Position numbers and translations under genes: made by a program | NCBI GenBank assembly: GCA_964520785.1 | Contig: CAZFQG010000004.1 | Span: 19,449-83,448 of the forward strand | Direction: 5' to 3' | DNA: 64,000 nucleotides | Source of the DNA: CAZFQG01 sp964520785 | GTDB lineage: Bacteria; Planctomycetota; Planctomycetia; Pirellulales; Thermoguttaceae | The notes under the pieces: model-generated | The model's input: only the letters and a program-made list of their open reading frames with translations | The model's database searches: none | Told to the model about the DNA's origin: nothing | In this document: in pieces, positions 53,392 through 62,091 of the stretch | How the letters are laid out: each line of letters opens with the position of its first letter | Position numbering within the stretch: position 1 is the stretch's first letter

Positions 53392-53641
53392 GATACACTC
53401 ACATCCATTCTGGCTGAAAACCGATTACGTCCCATTCTACCGCGGCCGCACGCCGGGGCAAAGCACCGCGCGCCCCCCTTCGTACTTCCGGCTCTTGCCG
53501 CGCCGATTTCCCCCTCCCGATTACGGAAGGCGCTCTTTTTGGCCGAATCTGCTTGAACGGTCCCGTTTCCGCCTGCTAGAATTGAAGCGCGCACCAAACC
53601 CATCCGTCTCTCATGTCCCCATCCAACGCGAGGTCCCGATC

Positions 53642-56338
53642 GTGTACAACCATCAACGCGTTTTTTCAGTCCGCTTCGGACTCACCATCGGTCTTGTACT
53701 TCTTCTAAGGGCGATCTCCGCGGCCGAGGAAGCCGTGTTCGTTCAAGATGGCAAGGCGGTCGCCGCGTATTCCGAAGGCAAGGCGCAATGGCGGACCGAG
53801 CACGGGCTGCTCACCTGCGGCGGCGAAGAGAATTATCTCGTCGCCGAGCGGGAGATCCTGGATGGAGACTTCACCGTGACGGCCGACCTTGTCCTCAAGG
53901 ATTTCGCCAAGAGCGCCGCCTCGGTTCAATTAGGGAGTGAGACGTTCGGCTTCGAGGGAGCACACGGGAAGATATTCGGTTCCGGGAGTCTTTTTAGGGA
54001 GGACGCCGCCCCCTTGGGGAATCCCGGCGACTTCATCATCGCGGGAAAGCCGTTCCGCTTCGAGGCGACCCGCCGCGGCAAGACCTGGAAGTTCAGCATT
54101 GACGGAGAAACGGTGTACGAAACGGAGGGTCCCGCCGGCCGCGTGGGACGGATCGCGCTGCGCCCCTGGCGGAGCACGATGGGCGTGAAGTATTTCGCCG
54201 CCCTGGGAAACCTCCGCGACGCGCCGAAGCCGCTTCCACGGACGCAGGCGGACGGCTACACGATTCCGGTTCTGGACATTTCCGATCAAGAACACCGCCA
54301 GGTCGTCATCGCCCGGGGGACCGATCGGATATACCAAGGCCACCCCGACACGCTTCTGATGCCGGACGGCGAGACGATGTTCGCCGTCTGGACGTACAAC
54401 CACGGCGGGGAGTGCGGTCCGATGAAGAAGAGCACCGACGGCGGCTTGACCTGGGGCGATCTCTTGCCGGTTCCGGACAACTGGAAGACGATCCGCAACT
54501 GCCCCACGATTCACCGCGCGCTCGGGCCGGACGGGAAGGAGCGTTTGATCGTGATGGCCGGCAACGGCGCGATGCACCAATCCATTTCGCTCGATCAGGG
54601 CAAGACGTGGACACCCATGGAGCCCAATGGGCTGCACTGCGTCGTCGCTCCCATGAATCTCGTGGAACTCAGCGGCAACCGCCTTTTCGCGGCCTACCAC
54701 CGGGGGCCGAACGATCGCGACCGTTCGCCTCTGAGAATCTGGTATTCGATCTCCGAAGACGGCGGACGGACTTGGGCGCCCCAGAGGCCTTTGGGCGGTT
54801 ATCAGGCCGGCAGTCCGTGCGAGCCGTTCGTGATCAAGCGAGACAAGCAGCTCCTGGTCCTTTGCCGGGAGAACCAGAGGAAGTACAACTCGATCCTGTT
54901 CGTCAGCAACGACGAGGGAGAGACCTGGTCCGAGGGGGTGGAACTCCCCGCGGCGTTGACCGGCGACCGGCACAACGGCGTCCAACTGCCCGATGGGAGG
55001 TGGGTGCTCGCCTTCCGGGACACCACGCGCGAAAGCCCCACGCGCGGTGATTTCGTGGCCTGGGTGGGCACGTACGACGACATCGTGAATCTCCGCGAGG
55101 GTCAGTACCGGGTCCGCCTGCTCAACGGCGTGAAGAAGTTCGACCTGGGTTATCCGGGGGTGGAACTTCTGCCGGACGGTACGATCGTCGCGACCACTTA
55201 CGCCGTTTTGGCCCCGGGCGAGAAGAACTCCGTCGTGAGCGTCCGTTTCAAAGTCGAGGAACTCGACGCGATGGCGGAGAAGCTGCCGAAACAGGACGTC
55301 GTCTACCGGTCCGGAGAAGGGGGATACCACACCTACCGCATTCCCTCGGTTTTGGTGACGAAGGCGGGGACCGTTCTCGCCTTCTGTGAGGGACGCAAGG
55401 ACAGCCGAAGCGATACGGGGGATATCGACCTGCTGTTACGGCGGAGCACGGACGGCGGCGAGACGTTCGGCAAGACGCAGGTCGTCTGGGACGATGGCCC
55501 CAATACCTGCGGTAATCCTTGCCCCGTGGTGGACCAGTCGACCGGAACGATTTGGCTGCTCTTGACGCACAATTTGGGCGTCGACCACGAGAGCCAGATC
55601 AAGGCTCGAACCAGCAAGGGGACGCGAACCGTGTGGGTCTCGAAGAGCACCGACGACGGTGCCACCTGGTCGAAGCCGGTGGAGATCACCCCGACCACGA
55701 AGAAGCCGGACTGGACCTGGTACGCGACCGGCCCCGGGGCGGGAATCCAGCTCAAGAGTGGGCGTCTACTCATCCCGTGCGATCACATTGTCGCCGGTAC
55801 GGATCAGTACAATTCTCACGTCATCTACAGCGACGACGGCGGAGCGCACTGGAAGCTCGGTGGGGTGGCGACCCCCTTCGTCAACGAGTGCGAGGCGGTT
55901 GAACTGGCCGACGGCCGGGTCATGTTGAACATGCGGAACTATGACCGGAACATGCGGTGCCGCGCGGTCGCCACGAGCGACAACCGGGGCGATTCCTGGT
56001 CCGAAGTGACCCACGACGAAACGCTCATCGAGCCGATCTGCCAGGCGAGCATCCGGCGGTATTCACTCGCGATTGCCTCGGAAAAGGGCAAGGATCGGAT
56101 ACTGTTTTCCAACCCGGCCAGTGAAACGGCCCGGGTGAACATGACCCTCCGCGTCAGTTACGACGAAGGGGGGACCTGGCCGGTCGCGAAGACGCTGCAC
56201 GCGGGGCCGTCGGCCTACTCGTGCTTGGCGGTTCTTCCCGGTGGAGACATCCTCTGCCTGTACGAACGCGGGGCCGGAAGTCCCTACGAGACGATTGTGC
56301 TTGCCCGCGTAAGATTAAACTGGCTGGAGGAGGAGTGA
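53642..56338 (+). CDS. Secreted tandem sialidase
   Basis: A protein of 898 residues. GTG 53642 begins a signal peptide (FGLTIGLVLLLRAISAAEE). Residues about 30-200 are a laminin-G-like domain. The first sialidase-like propeller covers about 217-550 (STDGGLTW and SEDGGRTW Asp boxes). The second covers 553-898, with the hallmark YRIPSV, CEGRKD and NPCPVVD segments and Asp boxes STDGGETF, STDDGATW and SDDGGAHW. The second half resembles exo-alpha-sialidases (GH33). The first half lacks an obvious YRIP and may bind or be inactive. Two propellers in one chain are uncommon. Confidence 0.87.
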   Translation: MYNHQRVFSVRFGLTIGLVLLLRAISAAEEAVFVQDGKAVAAYSEGKAQWRTEHGLLTCGGEENYLVAEREILDGDFTVTADLVLKDFAKSAASVQLGSETFGFEGAHGKIFGSGSLFREDAAPLGNPGDFIIAGKPFRFEATRRGKTWKFSIDGETVYETEGPAGRVGRIALRPWRSTMGVKYFAALGNLRDAPKPLPRTQADGYTIPVLDISDQEHRQVVIARGTDRIYQGHPDTLLMPDGETMFAVWTYNHGGECGPMKKSTDGGLTWGDLLPVPDNWKTIRNCPTIHRALGPDGKERLIVMAGNGAMHQSISLDQGKTWTPMEPNGLHCVVAPMNLVELSGNRLFAAYHRGPNDRDRSPLRIWYSISEDGGRTWAPQRPLGGYQAGSPCEPFVIKRDKQLLVLCRENQRKYNSILFVSNDEGETWSEGVELPAALTGDRHNGVQLPDGRWVLAFRDTTRESPTRGDFVAWVGTYDDIVNLREGQYRVRLLNGVKKFDLGYPGVELLPDGTIVATTYAVLAPGEKNSVVSVRFKVEELDAMAEKLPKQDVVYRSGEGGYHTYRIPSVLVTKAGTVLAFCEGRKDSRSDTGDIDLLLRRSTDGGETFGKTQVVWDDGPNTCGNPCPVVDQSTGTIWLLLTHNLGVDHESQIKARTSKGTRTVWVSKSTDDGATWSKPVEITPTTKKPDWTWYATGPGAGIQLKSGRLLIPCDHIVAGTDQYNSHVIYSDDGGAHWKLGGVATPFVNECEAVELADGRVMLNMRNYDRNMRCRAVATSDNRGDSWSEVTHDETLIEPICQASIRRYSLAIASEKGKDRILFSNPASETARVNMTLRVSYDEGGTWPVAKTLHAGPSAYSCLAVLPGGDILCLYERGAGSPYETIVLARVRLNWLEEE

Positions 56339-56366
56339 TTGCACCATCCTTCCGAGCCGGTTCGGA

Positions 56367-59042
56367 TCAGTCATCCTCGGCGTCGCTCAACTGAAGGTCG
56401 TCCAGATAAAACGCCGCTCGTGCATCGGCCATGGCGCAGAAACCGAGCCAATCGAGCGTTTTCCACTCGGGACTAATCACCGGCAGATCGTCGTAGGTTC
56501 TCTTCTCCCGCGAGGGCAGGATCACCTCCAGCTTCCACTTTCCGGTCGCTTGTTCGCCCAGGCCGGCCGTAACGGAAAAGTGAACCCACTCGTCGGCGGG
56601 AATCTCCATCAACTCCCGACCCGCCGCCGATAGCCGACCGCCTTGGATCCGCAGGGTCGGTCCGATCCGATAGGGACTATGGCCGTCGCGCCATTCGTGA
56701 TGAAAATCGACCCCCTTCTCGACGCGAACATGGAATGAACACCGGCAAACGCCCTCCGTGCGCCGCGGCCCGAAGAAGAAATGCGGGTTAAACCGGTGCG
56801 CGAGCCCGGCCGCGTCGGTCACCTTCAGGCAACCTTTTCCGGAGGCCGGATTCTCCTCCACGACACGGACGAGACTGGGATCGCCCTCGTGCTGGACGTT
56901 CGCGTCCGGGACCGCGTCCTCCCCCGCGGCGGGAATCTCGAAATCGAGATCGACCGAAAGGGGTGGCAGGGGTGGCGCATCCGGAGCCAGCTTCACCGGC
57001 GGATAGTCAACGCCGCGAGCCAAGGCGATCCACTTCGGATCGCCATAGACACCGGCCTTCGCGAAGTCGAACGGCTTGAAACCGGTCCCTAGTGCCGGAG
57101 AATCGTCCTTCAGGCGGAAATCGCGAGCGTCAGCGTCAACGAAGCGGGGATCGGCGACGATCGATCCGGCGTCTTTTCCAAGGGCCCGCCAATCGGCGAA
57201 GTTCAATCCTTCGAATTCCGGCTCTCCGTCCGTCTTCCAGTACGTGTTATTCGCGAGCGTCACGTTGTCGTCCTTCCAGCCGCCGTGGAAGAGGGGGGCG
57301 TCCTTCCAGATGACGATGTTCTTCTCGAACGTGAAGGAGAGATGGTCCTCCACGCGGCTTCGCTGGAGTTGGGGTCCCAGGCTGAAGCCGAAGATGTTGT
57401 TTCGGATAACGTTCTCGCGGCCGTAGTGTTGGTGATACCCGCCGGTATGCGTATTGTAGACGAGATTGTTTTCCATGACGATATGGCTGCTCCCCTCGTC
57501 GTTGTAGAGACCCCAACCGCCGCGACCATAACGGTTGTAGGAGTAGATGTCGTGGACGACGTTGTTGCTGACGGTCGTTCCCGGAGAAATCCCCAGCGTG
57601 TAGACGCCTCCCATGTCGCTCATCACGCCGTGGCCGAGGTGATGGATACGATTATAGTCGATCGTGTTGTGGTGGGCCCGGCTTTCGCGATAACCCCACA
57701 CCCATCCGACGGAAATGCCTGTGTAGCGGAAATCGGAGATGTCGTTGTGCGTGACCCGGTTATGGTCGCTGTGGCCGATCCACACCCCCACGGCTCCGCG
57801 AAAGAGGAGGCCGCCTTTTCGAAGGATGTTGTTGTCGACGACGTTGTCTCCGGTTCGGTCGTGCTCCGCCAGTCCTTGGTTTTGCCACCCTTCGCCGACG
57901 CGGATTCCTCCAGCCTGCAGATCGTGGATGTAATTCTGGACCACGCGGCACCCGGTACAACCGCGGCGCAACTCGATTCCCGCCCCTCCCATGTGGGCGA
58001 ACTCGCAATTCTGGAAGACGAGTCCTTTCACGCCGTCCGCGGTTACCGCCGCCGGAACAGTCACCGCCGCCTGGGGGTCGGCGTGCCCTTGGCCCGGATA
58101 GGGATACGTCGTGTACTTGAAGGTCAGACCCCTGAATTCGATATTCTCGATGAACCGCCCTTTTTCCGGCTTCCCTTCGAACCGCAGAAAGCCGGACGCG
58201 ACCGGCGCGATCACTTCCGCCGTCTTCATGTCCTCACCCTCGCGCGGTTTGTAATGGAGCACGCCCTCGCGCGAGAGAAACCATTCTCCCGGCTCGTCGA
58301 GGGCCGATTCGATGTTCTCGATGTGATAGCGTTGCCGCCCGCCCCACCGCATGACCGGCCAAGGAGCGCCGTTGGTCAGAACGACGTGGTTCGCCTCCGC
58401 GTTGAATCCACTGACCCGGTGGACGCTGCACGCCCAGGAGTGGTAGAGTACGACCACGACGTCGCCAAGCATCTCGGGAGCCAGCGCGGCAAGCGGCGCC
58501 ACGTCTTGTTTCTCCCCTTCGAACGCCCTGTTCGCGGTCGAAACCGGCTCGCCGGTCTTCGCGTCGGTAACGGCGTTGACCGGCCGCAACGTATAGAAAT
58601 AGAACTCATCCGGCTCTCGGGCTCGGATCGCGCGAGTCCCATTTACGAAAAGCTGCTCGAAGCGGAACCTCCCTTCCGCGACGCCGGGAACCGCGGCGGT
58701 CCAGACGCCTTCTTCGCCGGGCCGGAACGGACCGATCTTGACTCCACCGCTGAAGACCGGTTTCGCCCCTTCGTCCGCTTCGTAGATCACCGCCGCGTCC
58801 GCCGTGCCGCCGTCTTCCGGGGCAAACACCACGGGCTCTTCCATTTTGTACTCACCGTCAGCGAAAAGGACCCGGATCGTCCCCTTTGCCCCATCGGCCC
58901 TCAGTCGCCGGACGGCGTCTCGGGCCCCGGCAAGCGATGCCACGGGGCCGCCGGGCGAAACGTCGACCACGGCATCGGCCGACGCGACCGAAGATAGGAC
59001 CAGAACGAACAGACAGGACGCAAAGAATCGGTTGAAACGCAT
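56367..59042 (-). CDS. Secreted right-handed parallel beta-helix protein
   Basis: A protein of 891 residues from ATG 59042 with a signal peptide (FFASCLFVLVLSSVASADA). Repeats of the parallel beta-helix include IEFRGLTFKYTTYPY, VVDNNILRKGGLLF, VTHNDISDFRYTG, VSNNVVHDIYSYNRYG and VIRNNIFGF. A second beta-sandwich of about 180 residues follows (LDFEIPAAGEDAVPDANVQ). Such proteins are polysaccharide lyases or binding proteins. Lyase activity is possible but not assigned. It lies next to the DegT-family gene in the minus-strand group. Confidence 0.8.
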   Translation of the reverse strand: MRFNRFFASCLFVLVLSSVASADAVVDVSPGGPVASLAGARDAVRRLRADGAKGTIRVLFADGEYKMEEPVVFAPEDGGTADAAVIYEADEGAKPVFSGGVKIGPFRPGEEGVWTAAVPGVAEGRFRFEQLFVNGTRAIRAREPDEFYFYTLRPVNAVTDAKTGEPVSTANRAFEGEKQDVAPLAALAPEMLGDVVVVLYHSWACSVHRVSGFNAEANHVVLTNGAPWPVMRWGGRQRYHIENIESALDEPGEWFLSREGVLHYKPREGEDMKTAEVIAPVASGFLRFEGKPEKGRFIENIEFRGLTFKYTTYPYPGQGHADPQAAVTVPAAVTADGVKGLVFQNCEFAHMGGAGIELRRGCTGCRVVQNYIHDLQAGGIRVGEGWQNQGLAEHDRTGDNVVDNNILRKGGLLFRGAVGVWIGHSDHNRVTHNDISDFRYTGISVGWVWGYRESRAHHNTIDYNRIHHLGHGVMSDMGGVYTLGISPGTTVSNNVVHDIYSYNRYGRGGWGLYNDEGSSHIVMENNLVYNTHTGGYHQHYGRENVIRNNIFGFSLGPQLQRSRVEDHLSFTFEKNIVIWKDAPLFHGGWKDDNVTLANNTYWKTDGEPEFEGLNFADWRALGKDAGSIVADPRFVDADARDFRLKDDSPALGTGFKPFDFAKAGVYGDPKWIALARGVDYPPVKLAPDAPPLPPLSVDLDFEIPAAGEDAVPDANVQHEGDPSLVRVVEENPASGKGCLKVTDAAGLAHRFNPHFFFGPRRTEGVCRCSFHVRVEKGVDFHHEWRDGHSPYRIGPTLRIQGGRLSAAGRELMEIPADEWVHFSVTAGLGEQATGKWKLEVILPSREKRTYDDLPVISPEWKTLDWLGFCAMADARAAFYLDDLQLSDAEDD

Positions 59043-59127
59043 GGTGGACCTCGACGGAAGCGCTCTATATGGATGTCGTATATACTGGCACGGTCGATTC
59101 TCGAAGTACTCCCGGGTTGGCGGCGGT

Positions 59128-60453
59128 CTAAATCGCGATCTCTTTCCGGTGCGCCCACACTTTCTCGAACGCACGGACGTACTGGTCGATCAACTCCGGA
59201 CACTCCTCCGTGAAGCAGGGCAGCGGCAGGGCCCAGCGGTTCGCCTGATAGGTACCGGACATGTCTTCGCGCGCGGGAATCACCGGCGGATGGTGCCACC
59301 ACCCCTTCTCGACGTAGAGGGGTCGCTCGTGCTGGAGCGTGTAGCCGAAGTTGGACGTGGAGACCCCCTCCGCGGTGAGCGCCTTGACGGCCTGTTCCCG
59401 CGTCATGCCGGCCTTCTTTTCATCGATGAAGAGCATGTTGCGGCCGTAGCGTATCCGCTCAACGCCCTCGCGGTTGTCGGTCTGTTCGAGCAAGCCGGGC
59501 AACTGGATCAGACGATCGTTGAGAAACCGTATTCGCTTGACGCGCGCCGCCATCTCTTCGAAGTAGGTCGGCAGTTGCGAAAGGACTAAGGCGGCGGCGA
59601 GTGGATGCATCCGGAGCTTCACGCCCAGGCCCGTGCCGCGATACTTGGCGTAGTCGCCGGCGCACTTCTTGTAGTGGCCGTAAGCGGCCGCTCGTTCAAA
59701 GTCGGCCTTCCGTTGGTAGGTTCCCATGCCGCCCTCGATGCCGGGAATCGCTTTGGATGCCTGGAAACTGAAGGCCCCCATCCGTCCCCAGGTTCCGGTG
59801 AAACGACCATGCACCTTCGCGCCGTGCGCGTGACACGCGTCTTCGAGAACGACAAGTCCTTTCTCCTCGGCGAATTCCAGGATATGCTCGATGTCGCACG
59901 GCAGGCCGATCCAATGTACCGGGAGAATCGCCCCGCACTTCGCGGTGAGTTTCTTCTTCGCGTCGCCGAGGTCCAGATTGAGCGTTTGGGGATTGATGTC
60001 CACGAAACGCGGTACGAACCCGAAGAGCCGCATCGGAACGATCGTCGCGAAGAACGTATAGCTGGGAACCATAATCTCGGTCCCTGGAGGAAGGTCTCTC
60101 GAGAGGGCGAAGAACATGGACGTAAGCGCCCCGGTTCCATTACAGTGGGTTTTGGCGTATTTCGCGCCGAACTGCTCGCGCCAATCCCGTTCCAGAGCAT
60201 CCAGGGAGCCGTAGCCGGGTCTGCGGACGACGTTCAATACGGCCTTTTCCTGGGCCTCTTGGAAACGGGGCCACTTCGAGGCATTCGCCGCGGTGACCGT
60301 CTTCCTCCCGCCATGCATCGCCAGCTTTTCGGAGACCTCCGCGCGAGCCGTATTCATAAACGGCAGGCTCGTCGCGACGGCGCCGACGCTCTTGAGAAAC
60401 AAACGGCGCGATTTGCGGGTCCTCTTACGCGATAAGGGTCCGTGGGATTCCAT
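59128..60453 (-). CDS. Tat-exported DegT/DnrJ/EryC1/StrS-family PLP protein
   Basis: A protein of 441 residues. AAGGAG is 7 bases from ATG 60453. The N-terminus has SRRLFLK (residues 15-21), an exact Tat consensus, followed by VGAVATSLPF and an ARA cleavage region. The PLP-binding lysine is in FSFQASKAIPGIEGG (Lys 234) and the family aspartate in EDACHAHGA (Asp 205). The GYGSLDALERDW and NGTGALTSMFFAL segments are typical. DegT-family enzymes usually work in the cytoplasm on nucleotide sugars, so an exported copy is unusual. Whether it keeps PLP is unknown. Confidence 0.88.
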   Translation of the reverse strand: MESHGPLSRKRTRKSRRLFLKSVGAVATSLPFMNTARAEVSEKLAMHGGRKTVTAANASKWPRFQEAQEKAVLNVVRRPGYGSLDALERDWREQFGAKYAKTHCNGTGALTSMFFALSRDLPPGTEIMVPSYTFFATIVPMRLFGFVPRFVDINPQTLNLDLGDAKKKLTAKCGAILPVHWIGLPCDIEHILEFAEEKGLVVLEDACHAHGAKVHGRFTGTWGRMGAFSFQASKAIPGIEGGMGTYQRKADFERAAAYGHYKKCAGDYAKYRGTGLGVKLRMHPLAAALVLSQLPTYFEEMAARVKRIRFLNDRLIQLPGLLEQTDNREGVERIRYGRNMLFIDEKKAGMTREQAVKALTAEGVSTSNFGYTLQHERPLYVEKGWWHHPPVIPAREDMSGTYQANRWALPLPCFTEECPELIDQYVRAFEKVWAHRKEIAI

Positions 60454-60664
60454 GAATCACTCCTTCCATTCGTTAGGATGCCGGGAAAAAAGGACGCGCG
60501 CGGCCGAATCCGACGCGCCGTCTCGCAGCCCGGAGGGAAGATGGGATGGGACGATGCATCCCTCGGATTATAGCAGACCGGATCGAAGGAGTCATCCCCC
60601 GGAAAGCACCGCCCGTCTCCCGCCATTGCCGCCGCATGGGTCGCGACGCCGCCCCTTCGCGGCA

Positions 60665-61003
60665 TCAGTCACTGAAAAAGATAGATTCCATGGGTGACCA
60701 GACTTCCCCCTGCGGGAGGGGCTCAAGAGGCGAGAAGCAGGGCTTGCACACGTCCCACCAACGCAGAGTCTCTTCATCCTCGCCGATTTTTCGCATGTCC
60801 TCTTCGAAATCGTGCCCGGTGTATTCGAAATATGAGAACACGAGATGTTCGCCGTTGGGGAGCCTTTTGTGAAAGATGGAGTAGCTGTGGACGTGGCTTT
60901 CCTCAAGGCGCTTAAGGACGCCCGGCCAGGGTTTCGCGTGGAGACTCACGTAGGCCTCCACCCTCTCCGGCTTCAATCGTCCCACGAATCCGAAACGTTG
61001 CAT
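60665..61003 (-). CDS. rhaM: L-rhamnose mutarotase
   Basis: A protein of 112 residues beginning MQRFGFVGRLKPERVEAYVS, with HAKPWPGVLKRLEESHVHSY and FSYFEYTGHDFEEDM, the family pattern of RhaM/YiiL. The catalytic His and Tyr regions are present. It interconverts the alpha and beta anomers of L-rhamnose and related sugars. Its start overlaps the URO-D-like gene by 31 bases, so they are co-transcribed. Confidence 0.92.
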   Translation of the reverse strand: MQRFGFVGRLKPERVEAYVSLHAKPWPGVLKRLEESHVHSYSIFHKRLPNGEHLVFSYFEYTGHDFEEDMRKIGEDEETLRWWDVCKPCFSPLEPLPQGEVWSPMESIFFSD

Positions 61004-62091
61004 CGTGAATACTCTCCAAACGTCGTGGCGGTCCGGGGGTCTTCCAAAAAATGGGGGCCTCCGGCGGATCCGCGCGCGAACATGGCCTCGACGTTCTCCG
61101 GCGGAATGTCGCGGAGAATCGCCTCGTGGCTGGGGGAAATGACCAACCCGGTGGGGAACAGCCGCTCCAGCCGGGCAACGTCGCGGCGGATGTCGCCCGG
61201 CCTGCCGAGCACGAGCAACCGCTGGGCGTCGACCCCTCCGACAAAGGAGACGCGTCCGCCGAAATCGGCCACGATTCGCTCGGCGCGCATGTCTTTGGCC
61301 GCGGCCTGGATGGGATGGATCGCGTCGACCCCGATAGTGATCAAATCCTCGATCACGCCGTGGATGCTACCGCAACTGTGGTAAATGACCTTCAGGCCGT
61401 GGTCGTGTGCCTGATCCACCAGCCGGCGAACGCCGGGGAAAACGAACTCGCGGAGGTGGTCGGGACGCACCATGAGGCCGGTCTGGCTTCCAAAGTCATT
61501 TCCCAGAAGGACCGCGTCGAGCATCCCCTCCGTCGCGGAGAGGACGATTTCGTTGGCGCGGAGGTAGAACTCGGTGATGCGGTCAATGACTGCGCGGAAC
61601 ATGTCCGGCGCGGTGAGCATCGTCATCAGGGCCGATTCCATTCCGAAGGCGGCGCAGGCGTCCTGGAAGTGGGCCGACCAAAAGACGCCCATCCTGGCGT
61701 AGTCGTCCGGCGCTCCGGCGGCGGCCGCGCGGCATTTCGCCGCCTCGATGTGGTTCGCCGGATCCGGCCACGCGAAACCGTCAACGGCCGACGGATCGGT
61801 CATCCCTTGGAAGTATCCCGGCGTCGTCAGCGTGCGGTACTCATAGTCGACTCCATCGCTACGCGCGAAATCGAACGCGCAGGCGATGTGGTTCGCCGGG
61901 GGGCAGTCGTACGGTACGTCGATCGGCCAGACGTCGTCGTCGAGCCGGCGCTTGAGTTCCTCGACCGTCGAGACACCGAAGTAGTCGAACAAGCCCGGAA
62001 ACGCGTCCCGCGTCGGCATTCCAAGCCACCGTGCGGGCCGGTCGACCTCGCGGCGCTCAATCGTCGCCAGGAATCGTTCCTTATGGTTCAT
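60973..62091 (-). CDS. Uroporphyrinogen decarboxylase (URO-D)-family protein
   Basis: A protein of 372 residues from ATG 62091, overlapping the upstream gene by 4 bases (ATGA). The start MNHKERFLATIERREVDRPA, the LVDQAHDHGLKVIYHSCGSI segment and DAIHPIQ are typical of the URO-D/MtaA/CmuA superfamily. These proteins act as heme enzymes or as methyltransferases with corrinoid proteins. The position in a sugar operon argues against heme synthesis. The Cys in HSCGS is a possible metal ligand, as in methyl-corrinoid enzymes. Confidence 0.85.
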   Translation of the reverse strand: MNHKERFLATIERREVDRPARWLGMPTRDAFPGLFDYFGVSTVEELKRRLDDDVWPIDVPYDCPPANHIACAFDFARSDGVDYEYRTLTTPGYFQGMTDPSAVDGFAWPDPANHIEAAKCRAAAAGAPDDYARMGVFWSAHFQDACAAFGMESALMTMLTAPDMFRAVIDRITEFYLRANEIVLSATEGMLDAVLLGNDFGSQTGLMVRPDHLREFVFPGVRRLVDQAHDHGLKVIYHSCGSIHGVIEDLITIGVDAIHPIQAAAKDMRAERIVADFGGRVSFVGGVDAQRLLVLGRPGDIRRDVARLERLFPTGLVISPSHEAILRDIPPENVEAMFARGSAGGPHFLEDPRTATTFGEYSRCNVSDSWDD

